Below are positions 1 to 11,294 of a stretch of 64,000 nt of DNA, in pieces; the stretch's first letter is position 1; every line of letters begins with the position of its first letter. Below the pieces are notes generated by a model. The model was not told where the DNA came from and ran no database searches. It was given only the letters and a program-made list of their open reading frames with translations. Both the position numbers and the translations under genes were made by a program. Source of the DNA: Epiperipatus broadwayi (lineage: Eukaryota; Onychophora; Udeonychophora; Euonychophora; Peripatidae); NCBI GenBank assembly GCA_028023455.1, contig JAQFVV010006341.1:1674001-1738000 (forward strand). Direction: 5' to 3'.

Positions 1-643
1 ATTCTTTACATAAGACAGTGAAGAAACAATCTCACAAGTATTAATGCCCAAATTAGGATTTTTAAAATTAATAATAAAAAAAATCTTTAGAAATCACCTG
101 ATGCATTTGCCACTTTCCTGACATGGGGGATTGTTTTTTTATTCTCTTAGGTGAAGAATCCTTCATTAAACATAGGGTGTCATTCTATATCCATGTTTAA
201 CACAATGAAAGAGTGGCAGATTTAGAATCCTAGAGCAAGTGAAACTATTAAATAATTCATCACCAGGTGCACAAATGTCACATGACTTTTTCATCCAATA
301 AACTTATGATTATTATTATTTCTCTATATCTGCAAACATTATAATACAAATTCATGCTGATGACTTCACAGATGCATGTTGGCCAACCAAGCATTTTCAG
401 TTAGGCCATGCAACTTGGACTTAATCATCTCTCCAGTAATTAACATCATTGCTACGGATACAAACAAAATAATGTACGTTGTGGTGAACATGATATAAAT
501 GCTACCAATGCTAATAAATCATCAGTATAATTACATCTTAACAATCACAATATTATAACAGAACTAAATTTACAGTTCCAACATTTATTAACGTTTCATT
601 TCTACCTAAACATCAGTTGTATTAAATTTGTATGTAGTTGATA
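1..643. other. Unassigned AT-rich DNA left of the old gypsy element
   Basis: No coding region, repeat pair or RNA gene was recognised here. The left boundary of the old gypsy LTR at about 644 ends this stretch. Confidence 0.5.
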
Positions 644-1347
644 TGTATGTGTATACTTAAATGTGCATACATATAAAGGTATACGTTACTAAAAATAAAA
701 TTATTTTCTAAAAGTAAAAGCTGTTAAATTAATGAGAGTAGAATGCAGTATTATAATAGGATAGTGAACAATTAAAAGAATTCAAGTTTAGATATCCTTC
801 ATAATCGAAAAGACTAAGCAAAAAATAACTCATTAATTAAAGTCAGATATATAATGGTTAAATTCTTATATCCAGCATATGAGCAGTGAAAAAAGAATCA
901 CCTGAGCAATACAAGCCAATCAGCTTTAAGGAATTAAACAATGAAAGAACTCGGTGCAAATTGGATCGAGAAACGACATTTGATTCTTGGAGCTTCACCT
1001 ATGCACACAGACTTATAAGCAGGTGCAGAAGCTCGCTTGAATTCACAGGGACTTCAATTGCAGAGATCTGGCCTCCAAACATGTGAACAGCCAGCTAGGA
1101 CTTATACAGGTCATATTGAGCTTGATTATTATTTTTGTATGCCTATGGCTATCTATATATGTAATGTATGTATATAATTTGTAGTGTTTAGTTTGCAATT
1201 ACTAAAATTTATTTATTATTAAATTGCATTTAATCTCAACCTAACAGAGTCCAGTCATTACTTAGGGGATTACTATTATTAAAGTAGTTTGGGAATGGTT
1301 AAGTTCACAGACAAAATATCCAGCAATATAATAGTGCTGACATAACA
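644..1347 (+). repeat. 5' LTR of the old gypsy element
   Basis: Matches 18610-19405 over its whole length with many substitutions and indels. Shared blocks include the start TGTATGTGTATAC / TGTGTAGGTGTATGC, the stretch around TCATTAATTAAAGTCAGATAT, and the end ACATAACA. It starts TG and ends CA. Any short ORF within it is not conserved in the other LTR. Confidence 0.8.
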
Positions 1348-1579
1348 ATTGCACAGTCTTAATACGAACTTCATGGCCTGTGTTCATAACAGTGGGACAG
1401 CTTATGGTTTGAATAGGGAAAGTTACATGAACCCCTGCCAGCACATTACAGAGGCAGTTCAAAATTTGAAACTGTAAGGGCAATTACAGTAGTTTGAAAC
1501 CCCTTGTATTTATGCTCAAATTAAAGTGCATACTCAGTTAATAGATTCAAATTAGGATCAAAAGTAAAAGATTAGATCT

Positions 1580-1664
1580 ATGCTTAAAGATTGGTTAATA
1601 CAATCAGTTATAGGTGAGTTTGATGTCACTGAGGCACATAATTGGCCATTATACGTCCAAATAT
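1580..1664 (+). pseudogene. gag pseudogene, N-terminal piece (old gypsy element)
   Basis: An ATG at 1580 opens about 28 codons. They include a stretch ending EAHNWPLYVQ, which resembles the start of Ty3/gypsy Gag proteins (a short acidic segment followed by W..Y). The frame is cut at 1664 by insertion of element 1. The continuation lies 7.1 kb downstream at 8755. The frame does not continue exactly across the junction, so the gene was probably already decaying. The 232 bp between the LTR and this ATG contains no clear primer-binding site. Confidence 0.6.
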
Positions 1665-4165
1665 TGAAACAGACAGATCGGAGAACCGATCTTCGTTTCA
1701 GGTGTTTTCATGTACGGTAATTCAAACTACTGTTCGCCCGCAGTGAGGTTTTGTCTATTTCAAATTATAATAAAATTTAGTTATGTATTTTATAGTTATA
1801 AATAAATATGTAAAGATCCCGTATATAAATGTCACAAACCATGAAATAATATTTGTGTGTGCGTGGTTTGTGAATTTGTATCATTTAATTTAAAGTTTCA
1901 GTGCGGGCGTATTTGTTTAAATTATAGTTTTTTTAAAATTGTATAAAGTCGTTTAAAAATACTGATCAAAAGTCACATTCCTTTGATCAGTGTTTTTAAT
2001 TAAAATCTAATTGCACAAATGTACAGAGCAATTAAGTTGTATTCAAAATTAGTAAGGAATTTTTTATATGTAATTACTATGTCAATTTGAAAATAACGTA
2101 TTAAATTAAAAGATTGCTAAAAACAGATAAATTGATTGTTGGTCAAGCTGGAAAGGAGGCGGAGCCTAAAATAAAAACAAGTCGGAAAGGTCAGCAGTGG
2201 CTATTTTACAGAAAAACTTTCATTCTAACTTTTGTCGTGTTTGAGAGAGGTAGTCTCGAGACAGCACAGCAGTTGAGAATAATTCAAAGATCTTTATTAA
2301 GAAGTTCACCAGTGAATCGCAATGTTGATGGGCTAAGTGCCAGGAGCTGGTCTCTGCCCCGCCAATATGGATCTTCGTGCCGCTGACTGATCATGTTTCA
2401 TATACCTCACAATTTCCAACTTCCAATCTCAAAATTAACTATGCCTTGCAAATAACTTTCAAAATGCGCGCCTACGTTCCGCCACAAGCCAAGCAGGATG
2501 AAGAAAGAAGAGTAACTGTGTTACACGAACTTTAACTTTCTTCCGTGCTTAATGTTATCAATCAAGTAAATCATATGTAAGTTTTTATATCATTTATAAT
2601 GCTATTGTTTAACCTGTCAGTAAATTTTCTTTTCTTTTAAATCCTCCGCTCTAGTCTTTAGAAATAATTTATAACATTTGTAATTAATAGTAATAATAAT
2701 TTAAATGAATGCATTTATATTTTTTTATGTTGTTTATTCCCTAAACAAACGATGCCAATAGTAACATTTCCCAACTCTGTGTAAAACTAGTGTTCAATAA
2801 TGATCAAGATTTTAAAAGTAATTTCGTTTTATTAAAGTAAATATTTTTTCATATTCCGAGTTGGTAAATATTAAGTCTCTTTATTAATCTATGTTAAATT
2901 GTCATATCATTGCAATCTAAGGTTTAATCTTAAATATATAAAATGGTTTTAAAGTGTTATATTAATGTCACGTATGATCTGAGAAATAACTCTCTGTATT
3001 AAAATGATACTATCGCTACCGTCTGTCAACCTGAAGGGTCAGGAGTTTCAGAGTAAAATTAACTAATTATTGTTTTCACGGTCAGTTTACTCCCGCTATG
3101 TTTTATTGGGATATGGATCTCAGCCTGTGGCGTAGAAACAGACAAATAGTTTCCAGGTTTTGTATAATTTCTTTTAAAAATCCACTTCAAGTTCTCGTCC
3201 GTGATGTCTGTGGCAATGCCTTCCCTTCGCTGAAGTTAGCGTCTCGCCATTCTACCATTGGGGAATGAAAGCAGTTTTCTTTCCCGGTAATCTCTTGGAT
3301 CACCGGGGTTCGAAATGACCCCGGCTGGTTGTCGTGTCCCGGAGCTACTTGGGGGCATTAAGCCTTGTCAAAGTACAAGCCGCCCGGTATTCCGTTAATG
3401 CACCGCAATTGATTACTGTAGGGCTCTTGAATCCAGGCAACCACCAGTACATCTATCTCTTATGTCGTATTTATATAAAACCACCTCCAACTGTTCGTCT
3501 ACGTAACGGCTCGAGCCTATTCAAATAAAATAAGTTAATAAAAATCTTTAGATAAATATTTTTCAATGCTCAAATACTCTGATTCTCTTAACCACCCGTC
3601 AATCATTTAATTACACAGCTATTGGCATGAGTTTGTTCACCAAATAAAACGTTCACTAAAGACTAGTAGCCAAATACAAGAGGATTTATGAAGTCTTACC
3701 GTACTGTATAACACTATATTTATATGCTGTCTATTTTTATTATATAACACTATATTTATATGCTTTCTATTTGTCTTATTTAACACTATATTTATATGCT
3801 TTATATTTTGCTTATTAAACACTTTATTTAATCTAAATTTTTGTGTCCTCCACCTTATTACTCTCTAAGTCTATTTAGCCACTTACTGTCTGTATTGGCA
3901 ACTTAAATATATACGTCACATAAATGACCGTCCCAGTATCTATAGTCTAATAAATCTATTTATCATTAACTGTAAGAATTTAGTCTATGTTCTGAGCTGA
4001 GCTAGAAAAGGGATAACCCCGTGCTGTTATAAAGTCATCATCGGTTAGTCATACCGGGGTTTGGGTTTGAATTCAGTTGGCGTTTTGGAATTTATTCTTA
4101 AACGTGGGCTGGGTTTGAACTCGGGTACTGTGTATGAGTAAGCGTGGTGGATTTATACCGGTACA
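1665..4165 (+). repeat. 5' LTR of element 1 (2501 bp)
   Basis: TG...CA repeat whose first 36 bp can fold into a hairpin (TGAAAC at 1665 pairs with GTTTCA ending at 1700, with an inner stem AGATCGG/CCGATCT). A TATAAATA-like box lies near 1797. A GC-richer module around 3190-3450 is conserved in the related solo LTRs. Near the 3' end GGGTTTGAAYTC occurs twice (4063 and 4111). A 36-bp tandem repeat lies at 3709-3831. Confidence 0.93.
3709..3831 (+). repeat. 36-bp tandem repeat, about 3.5 copies, in LTR of element 1
   Basis: The motif TAACACTATATTTATATGCT recurs at 3709, 3745 and 3781, with a degenerate copy near 3816. The same array is present in the 3' LTR at 8293-8415. A short minus-strand ORF through it is repeat-derived and is not called as a gene. 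Confidence 0.85.
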
Positions 4166-4178
4166 GTTATTAAATTTT

Positions 4179-4194
4179 TGGTCGCCCTCCGTGG
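4179..4194 (+). promoter_or_regulatory. Candidate primer-binding site of element 1
   Basis: TGGTCGCCCTCCGTGG lies 13 bp after the LTR end. Element 2 has TGGACGCCCATCGTG at the comparable place, so TGGNCGCCCNNCGTG is shared. It resembles a tRNA-Lys type site (TGGCGCCC...) with one extra base. The offset from the LTR and the imperfect match keep confidence modest. Confidence 0.4.
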
Positions 4195-4845
4195 TGCTCC
4201 GAGGAAGAAATCTCCCACACCCTGCAGAGTGAACGAGAGTAAACAGTTAAATGATAAAAATATTCAATTTTTTTTTGTCGTTTGTCATAATATTGATACG
4301 TATTTGGCGTATTAAAATGCGCAAGTGAAAACTATAGTAAGAAAACAAATGTATAAAATTTTTTTTTCCCCTCACACAAAGGTTCAGTATAGTACTCCCA
4401 AATATTGTTAAGAAACAGAGTGAAGATTTTTTTTTTGAAAAGAGAGCGGAAGCGATTTGTGCGTGTAATTAATTAAAATAAATGAGTTATTCCATAATTT
4501 TTTTGCGAGTTCATTCTTGTTGTTTAAATCATATGAAAAGTAAAGAAGTAGAATTAAGTCCAGTTCTAAAAAAATAAAAACGTGTACGCGTATATATATT
4601 TGTGTACGTATATATATATTTTCGTTTGTTGTGAAAAATATTTTTTTTGAAAAAAAGAATAAAGAAGTAGGATTATTTTTGTGTTTTAGAAATAAACACG
4701 TGTGTGCATATATATGTTGTAATATAAAAAAAAACCTTACCGGAGTCAGTATTAAATTTTTTTTTTTTGCTTATATAAAATGATTATTAGGTCATATAAA
4801 AGTATATATTTGGGGATCAGTGGATTAAAATATCTATTGGTCACA

Positions 4846-4887
4846 TGTTGCTGGCTGGCGCCTATCAAATAAATTTGTCAGTAAACA
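4846..4887 (+). promoter_or_regulatory. Leader hairpin with palindromic GGCGCC in the loop (element 1)
   Basis: Arms TGTTGCTGGC (4846-4855) and GTCAGTAAACA (4877-4887) pair with one bulge and two G-U pairs. The loop begins TGGCGCC and ends TCAAATAAATTT. The same loop on a differently sequenced but pairing stem is found in element 2 at 13324-13364. It lies about 430 bp upstream of the gag start. A palindromic loop in the leader RNA resembles retroviral dimer-initiation hairpins; that function is inferred. Confidence 0.55.
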
Positions 4888-5314
4888 TGTTTGTCCATAC
4901 AGCAGTGGCGAGTGTTTGTTTTAAAAGAGAGTAGGGTGGCATATATAAAAAGAGAGATTTACTGACAGAAATGCAAAAAAAAATACTATGTTATGTACCC
5001 ATTATTAATATGTATGTATTATAGGACTGAGGAGAACAGTGCGAACTGGGTGAAATAAAGTTTTTTTTTTCCCTGTATATTTTTAGTAATGATTTAAACA
5101 TGTCACATTATATACCTAAATAAAGAAAAAAATAATATTAACGGTGAAAAGCGTAGATAACAAAACCAGACTGAACGTAGGCGGAGGAAGGAAAGAGAGA
5201 AAGGAAGTAAGCCACACAAACAGCATCAGCGGCGGGGGAGGATTCGGCACAGGGAGCAGGGATCAGTACCTTTTATGATATTACAAATTAAAGCGTTGTA
5301 CAAAGCGAATTCTT

Positions 5315-6016
5315 ATGTTGAAAACATTTATAAATAAAAACGAAGAAGAAATGGCAGAAATAGAAGGAAACAAACAGAGGGAGCACGATCGCGATGCGAA
5401 GTTTAACGCGATCCTCAGAGAGATGAGAGAGGACAGGAAGATTATGATGATGATGTTGGAGAGGCTGGTAAGGATCGACGAAGCACGAGGCATCCGAGCC
5501 AACTCAAATCTAGAAAATGCAAAGCGTCAGCAAGAAATAAATCCCTCTGAAGACCCAAAAATAGAAAATGAAGATGACCAGGCCACCCCAAAAGAAGTTG
5601 GGGACAGCAAGGAAAGTAACAGTGGTGAGGATGAATCCAGTTACGAGGCAGTGGAAGAAGCGGATATAGAGACAGAAAAAGGAAAAGATGTGGAGACCAC
5701 TAGTCCAATGAAACTAAAAGTGGAAATGGGACAGATGATGAGTCCTCAAATTAGTATGAAGAAGTTACAGACGCCAATGCCTGGATCCTTCATACAGATT
5801 CAAATTTTCAAGGATGACCCAGGAGAGAATCCCATCGCTCATCGAGATAATATTAAAGAATTGTTTGTTTGCGCATTCGGTCGAAAAAAGGCCATAGAAT
5901 TAATGACCGCAAGAGACTATGGGGACTTGTATCCAACAAAAGGGGAATGGGAGCAGTATAGTTTTAAGACCAGGCCTTTAAAACCTTATATACCTCCCGA
6001 CCCAGGGAGAAGGTAG
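5315..6016 (+). CDS. Gag-like protein of element 1, capsid core deleted in frame
   Basis: The ORF has 233 codons plus a stop. Residues about 1-60 are charged and likely helical or coiled (FNAILREMREDRKIMMMMLE). They align with element 2 Gag near residues 30-55 (FDAFIKEMRHEKEMM). Residues 60-150 are acidic and low in complexity. From about 160 the match to element 2 resumes at FIQIQIF..DPGENP, then breaks after about 30 residues and resumes at RDYGDLYP. About 120 residues of the Gag core are therefore missing without a frameshift. The C-terminus YIPPDPGRR matches YIPPDPG of element 2. There is no zinc knuckle. An alternative start is Met at 5351 (MAEIEG). Such a protein is unlikely to form particles alone, so dependence on Gag from another element is inferred. 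Confidence 0.75.
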   Translation: MLKTFINKNEEEMAEIEGNKQREHDRDAKFNAILREMREDRKIMMMMLERLVRIDEARGIRANSNLENAKRQQEINPSEDPKIENEDDQATPKEVGDSKESNSGEDESSYEAVEEADIETEKGKDVETTSPMKLKVEMGQMMSPQISMKKLQTPMPGSFIQIQIFKDDPGENPIAHRDNIKELFVCAFGRKKAIELMTARDYGDLYPTKGEWEQYSFKTRPLKPYIPPDPGRR

Positions 6017-6244
6017 AGATATACAATAAATGATAACCTGGAAAATGACCACTGTGACATGCATATGATGATGATAAAGGAATTACGGCAATGCACCCAC
6101 CTTTGTAAATGTTAAGTTCAAACCCTCACCCAGACTGTTCTCCAAGGTCAATCAATTATGTGAAAAAAGAGAAAGAAAAATGTTAACCAGAAATTATGTA
6201 TAATCATTTTTTTTTGTTGTTTTTTTTTATAAAGTGACAAGAAA
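6017..6244 (+). other. 3' untranslated part of element 1
   Basis: Between the gag stop and the 3' LTR there are only 228 bp. They hold T-rich tracts, a purine stretch AAAAAAGAGAAAGAAAAA near 6164, and the sequence GACAAGAAA directly before the LTR as a weak polypurine tract. No pol remnant is visible. Confidence 0.6.
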
Positions 6245-8750
6245 TGAAACAGACAGATCGGAGAACCGATCTTCGTTTCAGGTGTTTTCATGTACGGTAA
6301 TTCAAACTACTGTTCGCCCGCAGTGAGGTTTTGTCTATTTCAAATTATAATAAAATTTAGTTATGTATTTTATAGTTATAAATAAATATGTAAAGATCCC
6401 GTATATAAATGTCACAAACCATGAAATAATATTTGTGTGTGCGTGGTTTGTGAATTTGTATCATTTAATTTAAAGTTTCAGTGCGGGCGTATTTGTTTAA
6501 ATTATAGTTTTTTTAAAATTGTATAAAGTCGTTTAAAAATACTGATCAAAAGTCACATTCCTTTGATCAGTGTTTTAATTAAAATCTAATTGCACAAATG
6601 TACAAAGCAATTAAGTTGTATTCAAAATTAGTAAGGAATTTTTATATGTAATTACTATGTCAATTTGAAAATAACGTATTAAATTAAAAGATTGCTAAAA
6701 ACAGATAAATTGATTGTTGGTCAAGCTGGAAAGGAGGCGGAGCCTAAAATAAAAACAAGTCGGAAAGGTCAGCAGTGGCTATTTTACAGAAAAACTTTCA
6801 TTCTAACTTTTGTCGTGTTTGAGAGAGGTAGTCTCGAGACAGCACAGCAGTTGAGAATAATTCAAAGATCTTTATTAAGAAGTTCACCAGTGAATCGCAA
6901 TGTTGATGGGCTAAGTGCCAGGAGCTGGTCTCTGCCCCGCCAATATGGATCTTCGTGCCGCTGTCTGATCATGTTTCACGTAACTCACAATTTCCAACTT
7001 CCAATCTCAAAATTAACTATGCCTTGCAAATAACTTTCAAAAATGCGCGCCTACGTTCGTCACAAGCCAAGCAGGATGAAGAAAGAAGAGTAACTGTGTT
7101 ACACGAACTTTAACTTTCTTCCGTGCTTAATGTTATCAATCAAGTAAATCATATGTAAGTTTTTATATCATTTATAATGCTATTGTTTAACCTGTCAGTA
7201 AATTTTCTTTTCTTTTAAATCCTCCGCTCTAGTCTTTAGAAATAATTTATAACATTTGTAATTAATAGTAATAATAATTTAAATGAATGCATTTATATTT
7301 TTTTATGTTGCTTATTCCCTAAACAAACGATGCCAATAGTAACATTTCCCAACTCTGTGTAAAACTAGTGTACAATAATGATCAAGTATTTTAAAAGTAA
7401 TTTCGTTTTATTAAATTAAATATTCTTTCATATTCCGAGTTGGTAAATGTTAAGTCACTTTATTATTCTATGTTAATTTGTCATATCATTGCAATCTAAG
7501 GTTTAATCTCAAATATATAAAATGGTTTTAAAGTGTTATATTAATGTCACGTATGATCTGAGAAATAACTCTCTGTATTAAAATGATACTATCGCTACCG
7601 TCTGTCAACCTGAAGGGTCAGGAGTTTCAGAGTAAAATTAACTAATTATTGTTTTCACGGTCAGTTTACTCCCGCTATGTTTTATTGGGATATGGATCTC
7701 AGCCTGTGGCGTAGAAACAGACAAATAGTTTCCAGGTTTTGTATAATTTCTCTTAAAAAAAAATCCACTTCAAGTTCTCGTCCGTGATGTCTGTGGCAAT
7801 GCCTTCCCTTCGCTGAAGTTAGCGTCTCGCCATTCTACCATTGGGGAATGAAAGCAGTTTTCTTTCCCGGTAATCTCTTGGATCACCGGGGTTCGAAATG
7901 ACCCCGGCTGGTTGTCGTGTCCCGGAGCTACTTGGGGGCATTAAGCCTTGTCAAAGTACAAGCCGCCCGGTATTCCGTTAATGCACCGCAATTGATTACT
8001 GTAGGGCTCTTGAATCCAGGCAACCACCAGTACATCTATCCTTTATGTCGTATTTATATAAAACCACCTCCAACTGTTCGTCTACGTAACGGCTCGAGCC
8101 TATTCAAATAAAATAAGTTAATAAAAATTCTTTAGATAAATATGTTTTCAATGCTAAAATACTCTGATTCTCTTAACCACCCGTCAATCATTTAACTACA
8201 CAGCTATTGGCATGAGTTTGTTTATTAAATAAAACGTTCACTAAAGACTAGTAGCCAAATACAAGAGGATTTATGAAGTCTTACCGTACTGTATAACACT
8301 ATATTTATATGCTGTCTATTTTTATTATATAACACTATATTTATATGCTTTCTATTTGTCTCATTTAACACTATATTTATATGCTTTATATTTTGCTTAT
8401 TAAACACTTTATTTAATCTAAATTTTTGTGTCCTCCACCTTATTACTCTCTAAGTCTATTTAGCCACTTACTGTCTGTATTGGCAACTTAAATATATACG
8501 TCACATAAATGACCGTCCCAGTATCTATAGTCTAATAAATCTATTTATCATTAACTGTAAGAATTTAGTCTATGTTCTGAGCTGAGCTAGAAAAGGGATA
8601 ACCCCGTGCTGTTATAAAGTCATCATCGGTTAGTCATACCGGGGTTTGGGTCTGAATTCAGTTGGCGTTTTGGAATTTATTCTTAAACGTGGGCTGGGTT
8701 TGAACTCGGGTACTGTGTATGAGTAAGCGTGGTGGATTTATACCGGTACA
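6245..8750 (+). repeat. 3' LTR of element 1 (2506 bp)
   Basis: Near-identical to 1665-4165, including the terminal hairpin (6245-6280), the 36-bp array (8293-8415) and the GGTACA end. It is followed directly by the ATAT duplication and then the interrupted gag of the old gypsy element. Confidence 0.93.
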
Positions 8751-8754
8751 ATAT

Positions 8755-9192
8755 AGAGAAATATCTGTTTGTAAATAAAATTGAAGATGATAAATACAAA
8801 ATTATGACAGTCTTATATTTCACTGGGATAAGTATGACTGATATTGTGAATAGGCTTGCTTCACCCTTCACCCCAGAAGAAAGCTCATATAATCAATTTA
8901 AAGAGCAGTTGTCTAATTATTTTAACCCCCTCCCCTCTAGACATGTCACCAGGTTCCATTTCCGAGATCGAATAGGGAGGAAAATATTAACGATTTCTAT
9001 CGGTCACTTCAGAATCTAGCAAAGAATTGGGTACACAATTCATTTTTAGAAAGGTCCTCCTGGAACAGTTCCTTAGAGGCATAAACAGTGACAACTTACA
9101 TCAAAATTACTGTCAGTTACTAACTTAGTCTACAATGAGGCTATAAAGCATAGTACAGCTTACAAAATTATCCTGGTGCAATTGAAAAATAC
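8755..9192 (+). pseudogene. gag pseudogene, middle piece (old gypsy element)
   Basis: Translation shows a classic Ty3/gypsy Gag segment: NKIEDDKYKIMTVLYF, then LASPFTPEE, YFNPLPSRHVTRFHFRDR, and after one frameshift an F-L-R-G-I segment with NLHQNYCQLLT. These fit the capsid motifs 'DD.K....L...G', 'P..P...F...L..HF.P.P......F.F' and 'F..GL....L'. Frameshifts near 8980 and 9060 and a stop near 9128 show it is dead. It is cut at 9192 by element 2 and resumes at 17338. Confidence 0.8.
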
Positions 9193-11251
9193 TGAAGCAA
9201 TGGATCTGAAGTCCGATCCATGCTTCACATCTTCCTATAAACTTAATTAATATTGTAGACCTAAATTAAGTTTATAGTTCAATATCAGCATTAGAGTTAA
9301 AAATAATTATGCTTATTAAATGTGTTACAGTTAAATATTTTATTTTAAATTCTATTGATAAAAATTGCTTAACCTATTAGTCAAACATACATATATATAC
9401 ATCTAGCGTATATATATGAGTTAATGCAAAATTCTGCTGAAATAAAATGCTTATTCTATTGTAAAATAATAATATATTGTTGTTCAAATTTTATTAAAAT
9501 ATTTAGTATGATTTGATTTTGAGATAAGCCTGCCAACATTTTCTAAAAGAATGTATAGTTTTAAATTAGTGAGCCATTCAAGTGTAATTAAAGATGGCCT
9601 TCTCTTTCTTTCTTTTTAATTAAGAGAATTCAAACTTTGAAGTAAAAAAGTTAGAGTAAAAAAGTTAAAGTATTTTTAGAAAGTGTTGCTTTGAAACAAA
9701 GGAGCATGGGGAGGCTTATCAAGATCTCAGATCATACAAACAATGGAAGGTAGCTGTCAGAGAAAGTATAAATAGTAGGGAGAACAAAAGAGATTATTTT
9801 TCAGACTTTTTCTTTTGAATGAGTCAGTTGATTCTGATTTTGCTTGTGAAGGCGATTTATTAAGATTTTTCTTGCTGTTTTATTCCAAGTTTTCTGGAGA
9901 GTACATTCAGATTTCTTTTGGGAGAAATCCTTTAGATTTTGCTTCACATTTAGCTGGTGCTTAAAAAAAAAGTTATACAGTTGTCATTTTCAAACAATGG
10001 AGAAGTTGGAACCGGCTCAAGTTAAAACCAACCGTATTTTGAGGAAAATGGATATGCTTGGCTAGGCAAATCATAGCTTTGCCTATCGCCGAGGTTCCTA
10101 AATACCATCCAAAATGCCTTAACATCCAATCAATAACCATCTGAACTCTATGCCGTGTCTGGAGAACTTTTCATGGAAGCCATACTTCATATTTTCATTG
10201 TCCGGACAAACACCTATCGTCGGTCGGATCAAGCCACGGACGCCGTAGGGAACATCACGGAAAAAGGACGGTATCGTATCTCCTAAATTAAACTATCTCG
10301 TATGCTACTTTTGATTCATATTGTCTTATTGTTGTATTGAATTATATGTATTTGCTATGTAAACATTTTATAAATTAACCGTAAATATATTTTGGGATTA
10401 TCTAGCTATATGTAACCTTTTTACCTTCGCTATTCTTCCTTAGATTTAGTATTTCGTTGCGGTTAAATTTAACAATTCATTTTTTTTTTGTCATTTGAAA
10501 TCACTTTCCAGTTTTATTTATGTTGTTAACTAAATCCAAGTCAGTTTCTTTTGTGTGCCAACTTGATCTTTTTGATAACACCTTTTTTTTGTCCGCCATT
10601 AGCTAGTCACGTATATTTGATTTAGCTATATACGTTCTAAGTTAATTTTAAACCCGGTTTTTCGCGCAAAGCCATAAGAAATGCTTTGCGAAAGGTTTTA
10701 TTACCTATCGTACTTTACCGAGAAGATCGAGTTGGAAATTTTTAATAAAATTGGGAAGAAAAGAATTTGACCGCAAACCTATTAACCTGTTTTCTTTTTA
10801 TTGTCTAATTAGTTTGTTGCAGTAATTTAGGGGAATAGCGGAGGCCATTAAAGCCTTATTCATATTTTAAAGCCAGTAATTAAACATTATTAATTATCAA
10901 AAACTTGAGTTTCTTAGTCATATTAAATGCTTTATTTTTACTTTTAAATGATCCAGGCACGCATAACGCAAACACCAACACATATTTTAAGTACTTTAAA
11001 TATTTAGCTTTTAGCTCCTTAGGATTTCCCGTCCATGTCTCTACCGCTGTTGCTAAGCTTTGTGGCCGGTTGAAAAATAATTTATGCATGGCTCAGATGG
11101 TGTTGTTTGTTTGTGATCAGGCCTCGAGAACAGGCGAATGGGCAGAGGTCATATGTATTCTTGATTTATATCTCGCGTATGGTTGGCCTTGAGGTACTTT
11201 CGCCTAGTATTCGAACTGGGTTAAATCAACATACTTCATCTGACTGTCACA
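9193..11251 (+). repeat. 5' LTR of element 2 (2059 bp)
   Basis: TG...CA repeat. The first 35 bp form a hairpin: TGAAGCA...TGGATC (from 9193) pairs with GATCCA...TGCTTCA (ending 9227). TATAAATA at 9767 is the likely core promoter, leaving a long R/U5 of about 1.45 kb. Short ORFs on both strands inside the LTR are present in both copies only because the LTRs are identical; they show no recognisable domain. Confidence 0.94.
9767..9774 (+). promoter_or_regulatory. TATA box of element 2 5' LTR
   Basis: TATAAATA, 575 bp into the LTR. TATAAATA boxes recur at comparable positions in the solo LTRs at 20770 and 33659, supporting a conserved Pol II core promoter. Confidence 0.5.
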
Positions 11252-11276
11252 GTAGATTTTTTTTTTCTCCGCATTC

Positions 11277-11294
11277 TGGACGCCCATCGTGTGG
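11277..11294 (+). promoter_or_regulatory. Candidate primer-binding site of element 2
   Basis: TGGACGCCCATCGTGTGG lies 25 bp after the LTR end and matches the element 1 candidate at TGGNCGCCCNNCGTG. It is similar to a tRNA-Lys type site. The spacing is longer than usual, so this is tentative. Confidence 0.4.

Larger units (their letters stand above)
1665..8750 (+). mobile_element. Element 1: gag-only, non-autonomous long-LTR retrotransposon
   Basis: Near-identical direct repeats 1665-4165 and 6245-8750 both start TGAAAC and end GGTACA. They are flanked by the 4-bp duplication ATAT (1661-1664 and 8751-8754). The 2.08-kb interior contains a leader and one ORF related to Gag, with no protease, reverse transcriptase or integrase. 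This architecture matches non-autonomous elements called TR-GAG in the literature. By eye the LTRs differ by roughly 25 substitutions plus a few 1-bp indels (about 1%), so the insertion is fairly young. It sits inside the gag gene of the old gypsy element. Confidence 0.93.

Noticed and set aside
886-1086. 66-codon ORF in the left LTR of the old gypsy element
   Set aside because: It lies within a diverged LTR; the matching LTR at 18952-19173 has a different frame structure and no domain is recognised.
2114-2386. ORF repeated at 6692-7033
   Set aside because: Both copies lie in the element 1 LTRs and are identical only because the LTRs are; the start lacks an ATG and there is no recognised domain.
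10905-11192. Overlapping ORFs on both strands, repeated at 16962-17274
   Set aside because: These lie in the element 2 LTRs. Duplication reflects LTR identity, not gene conservation.
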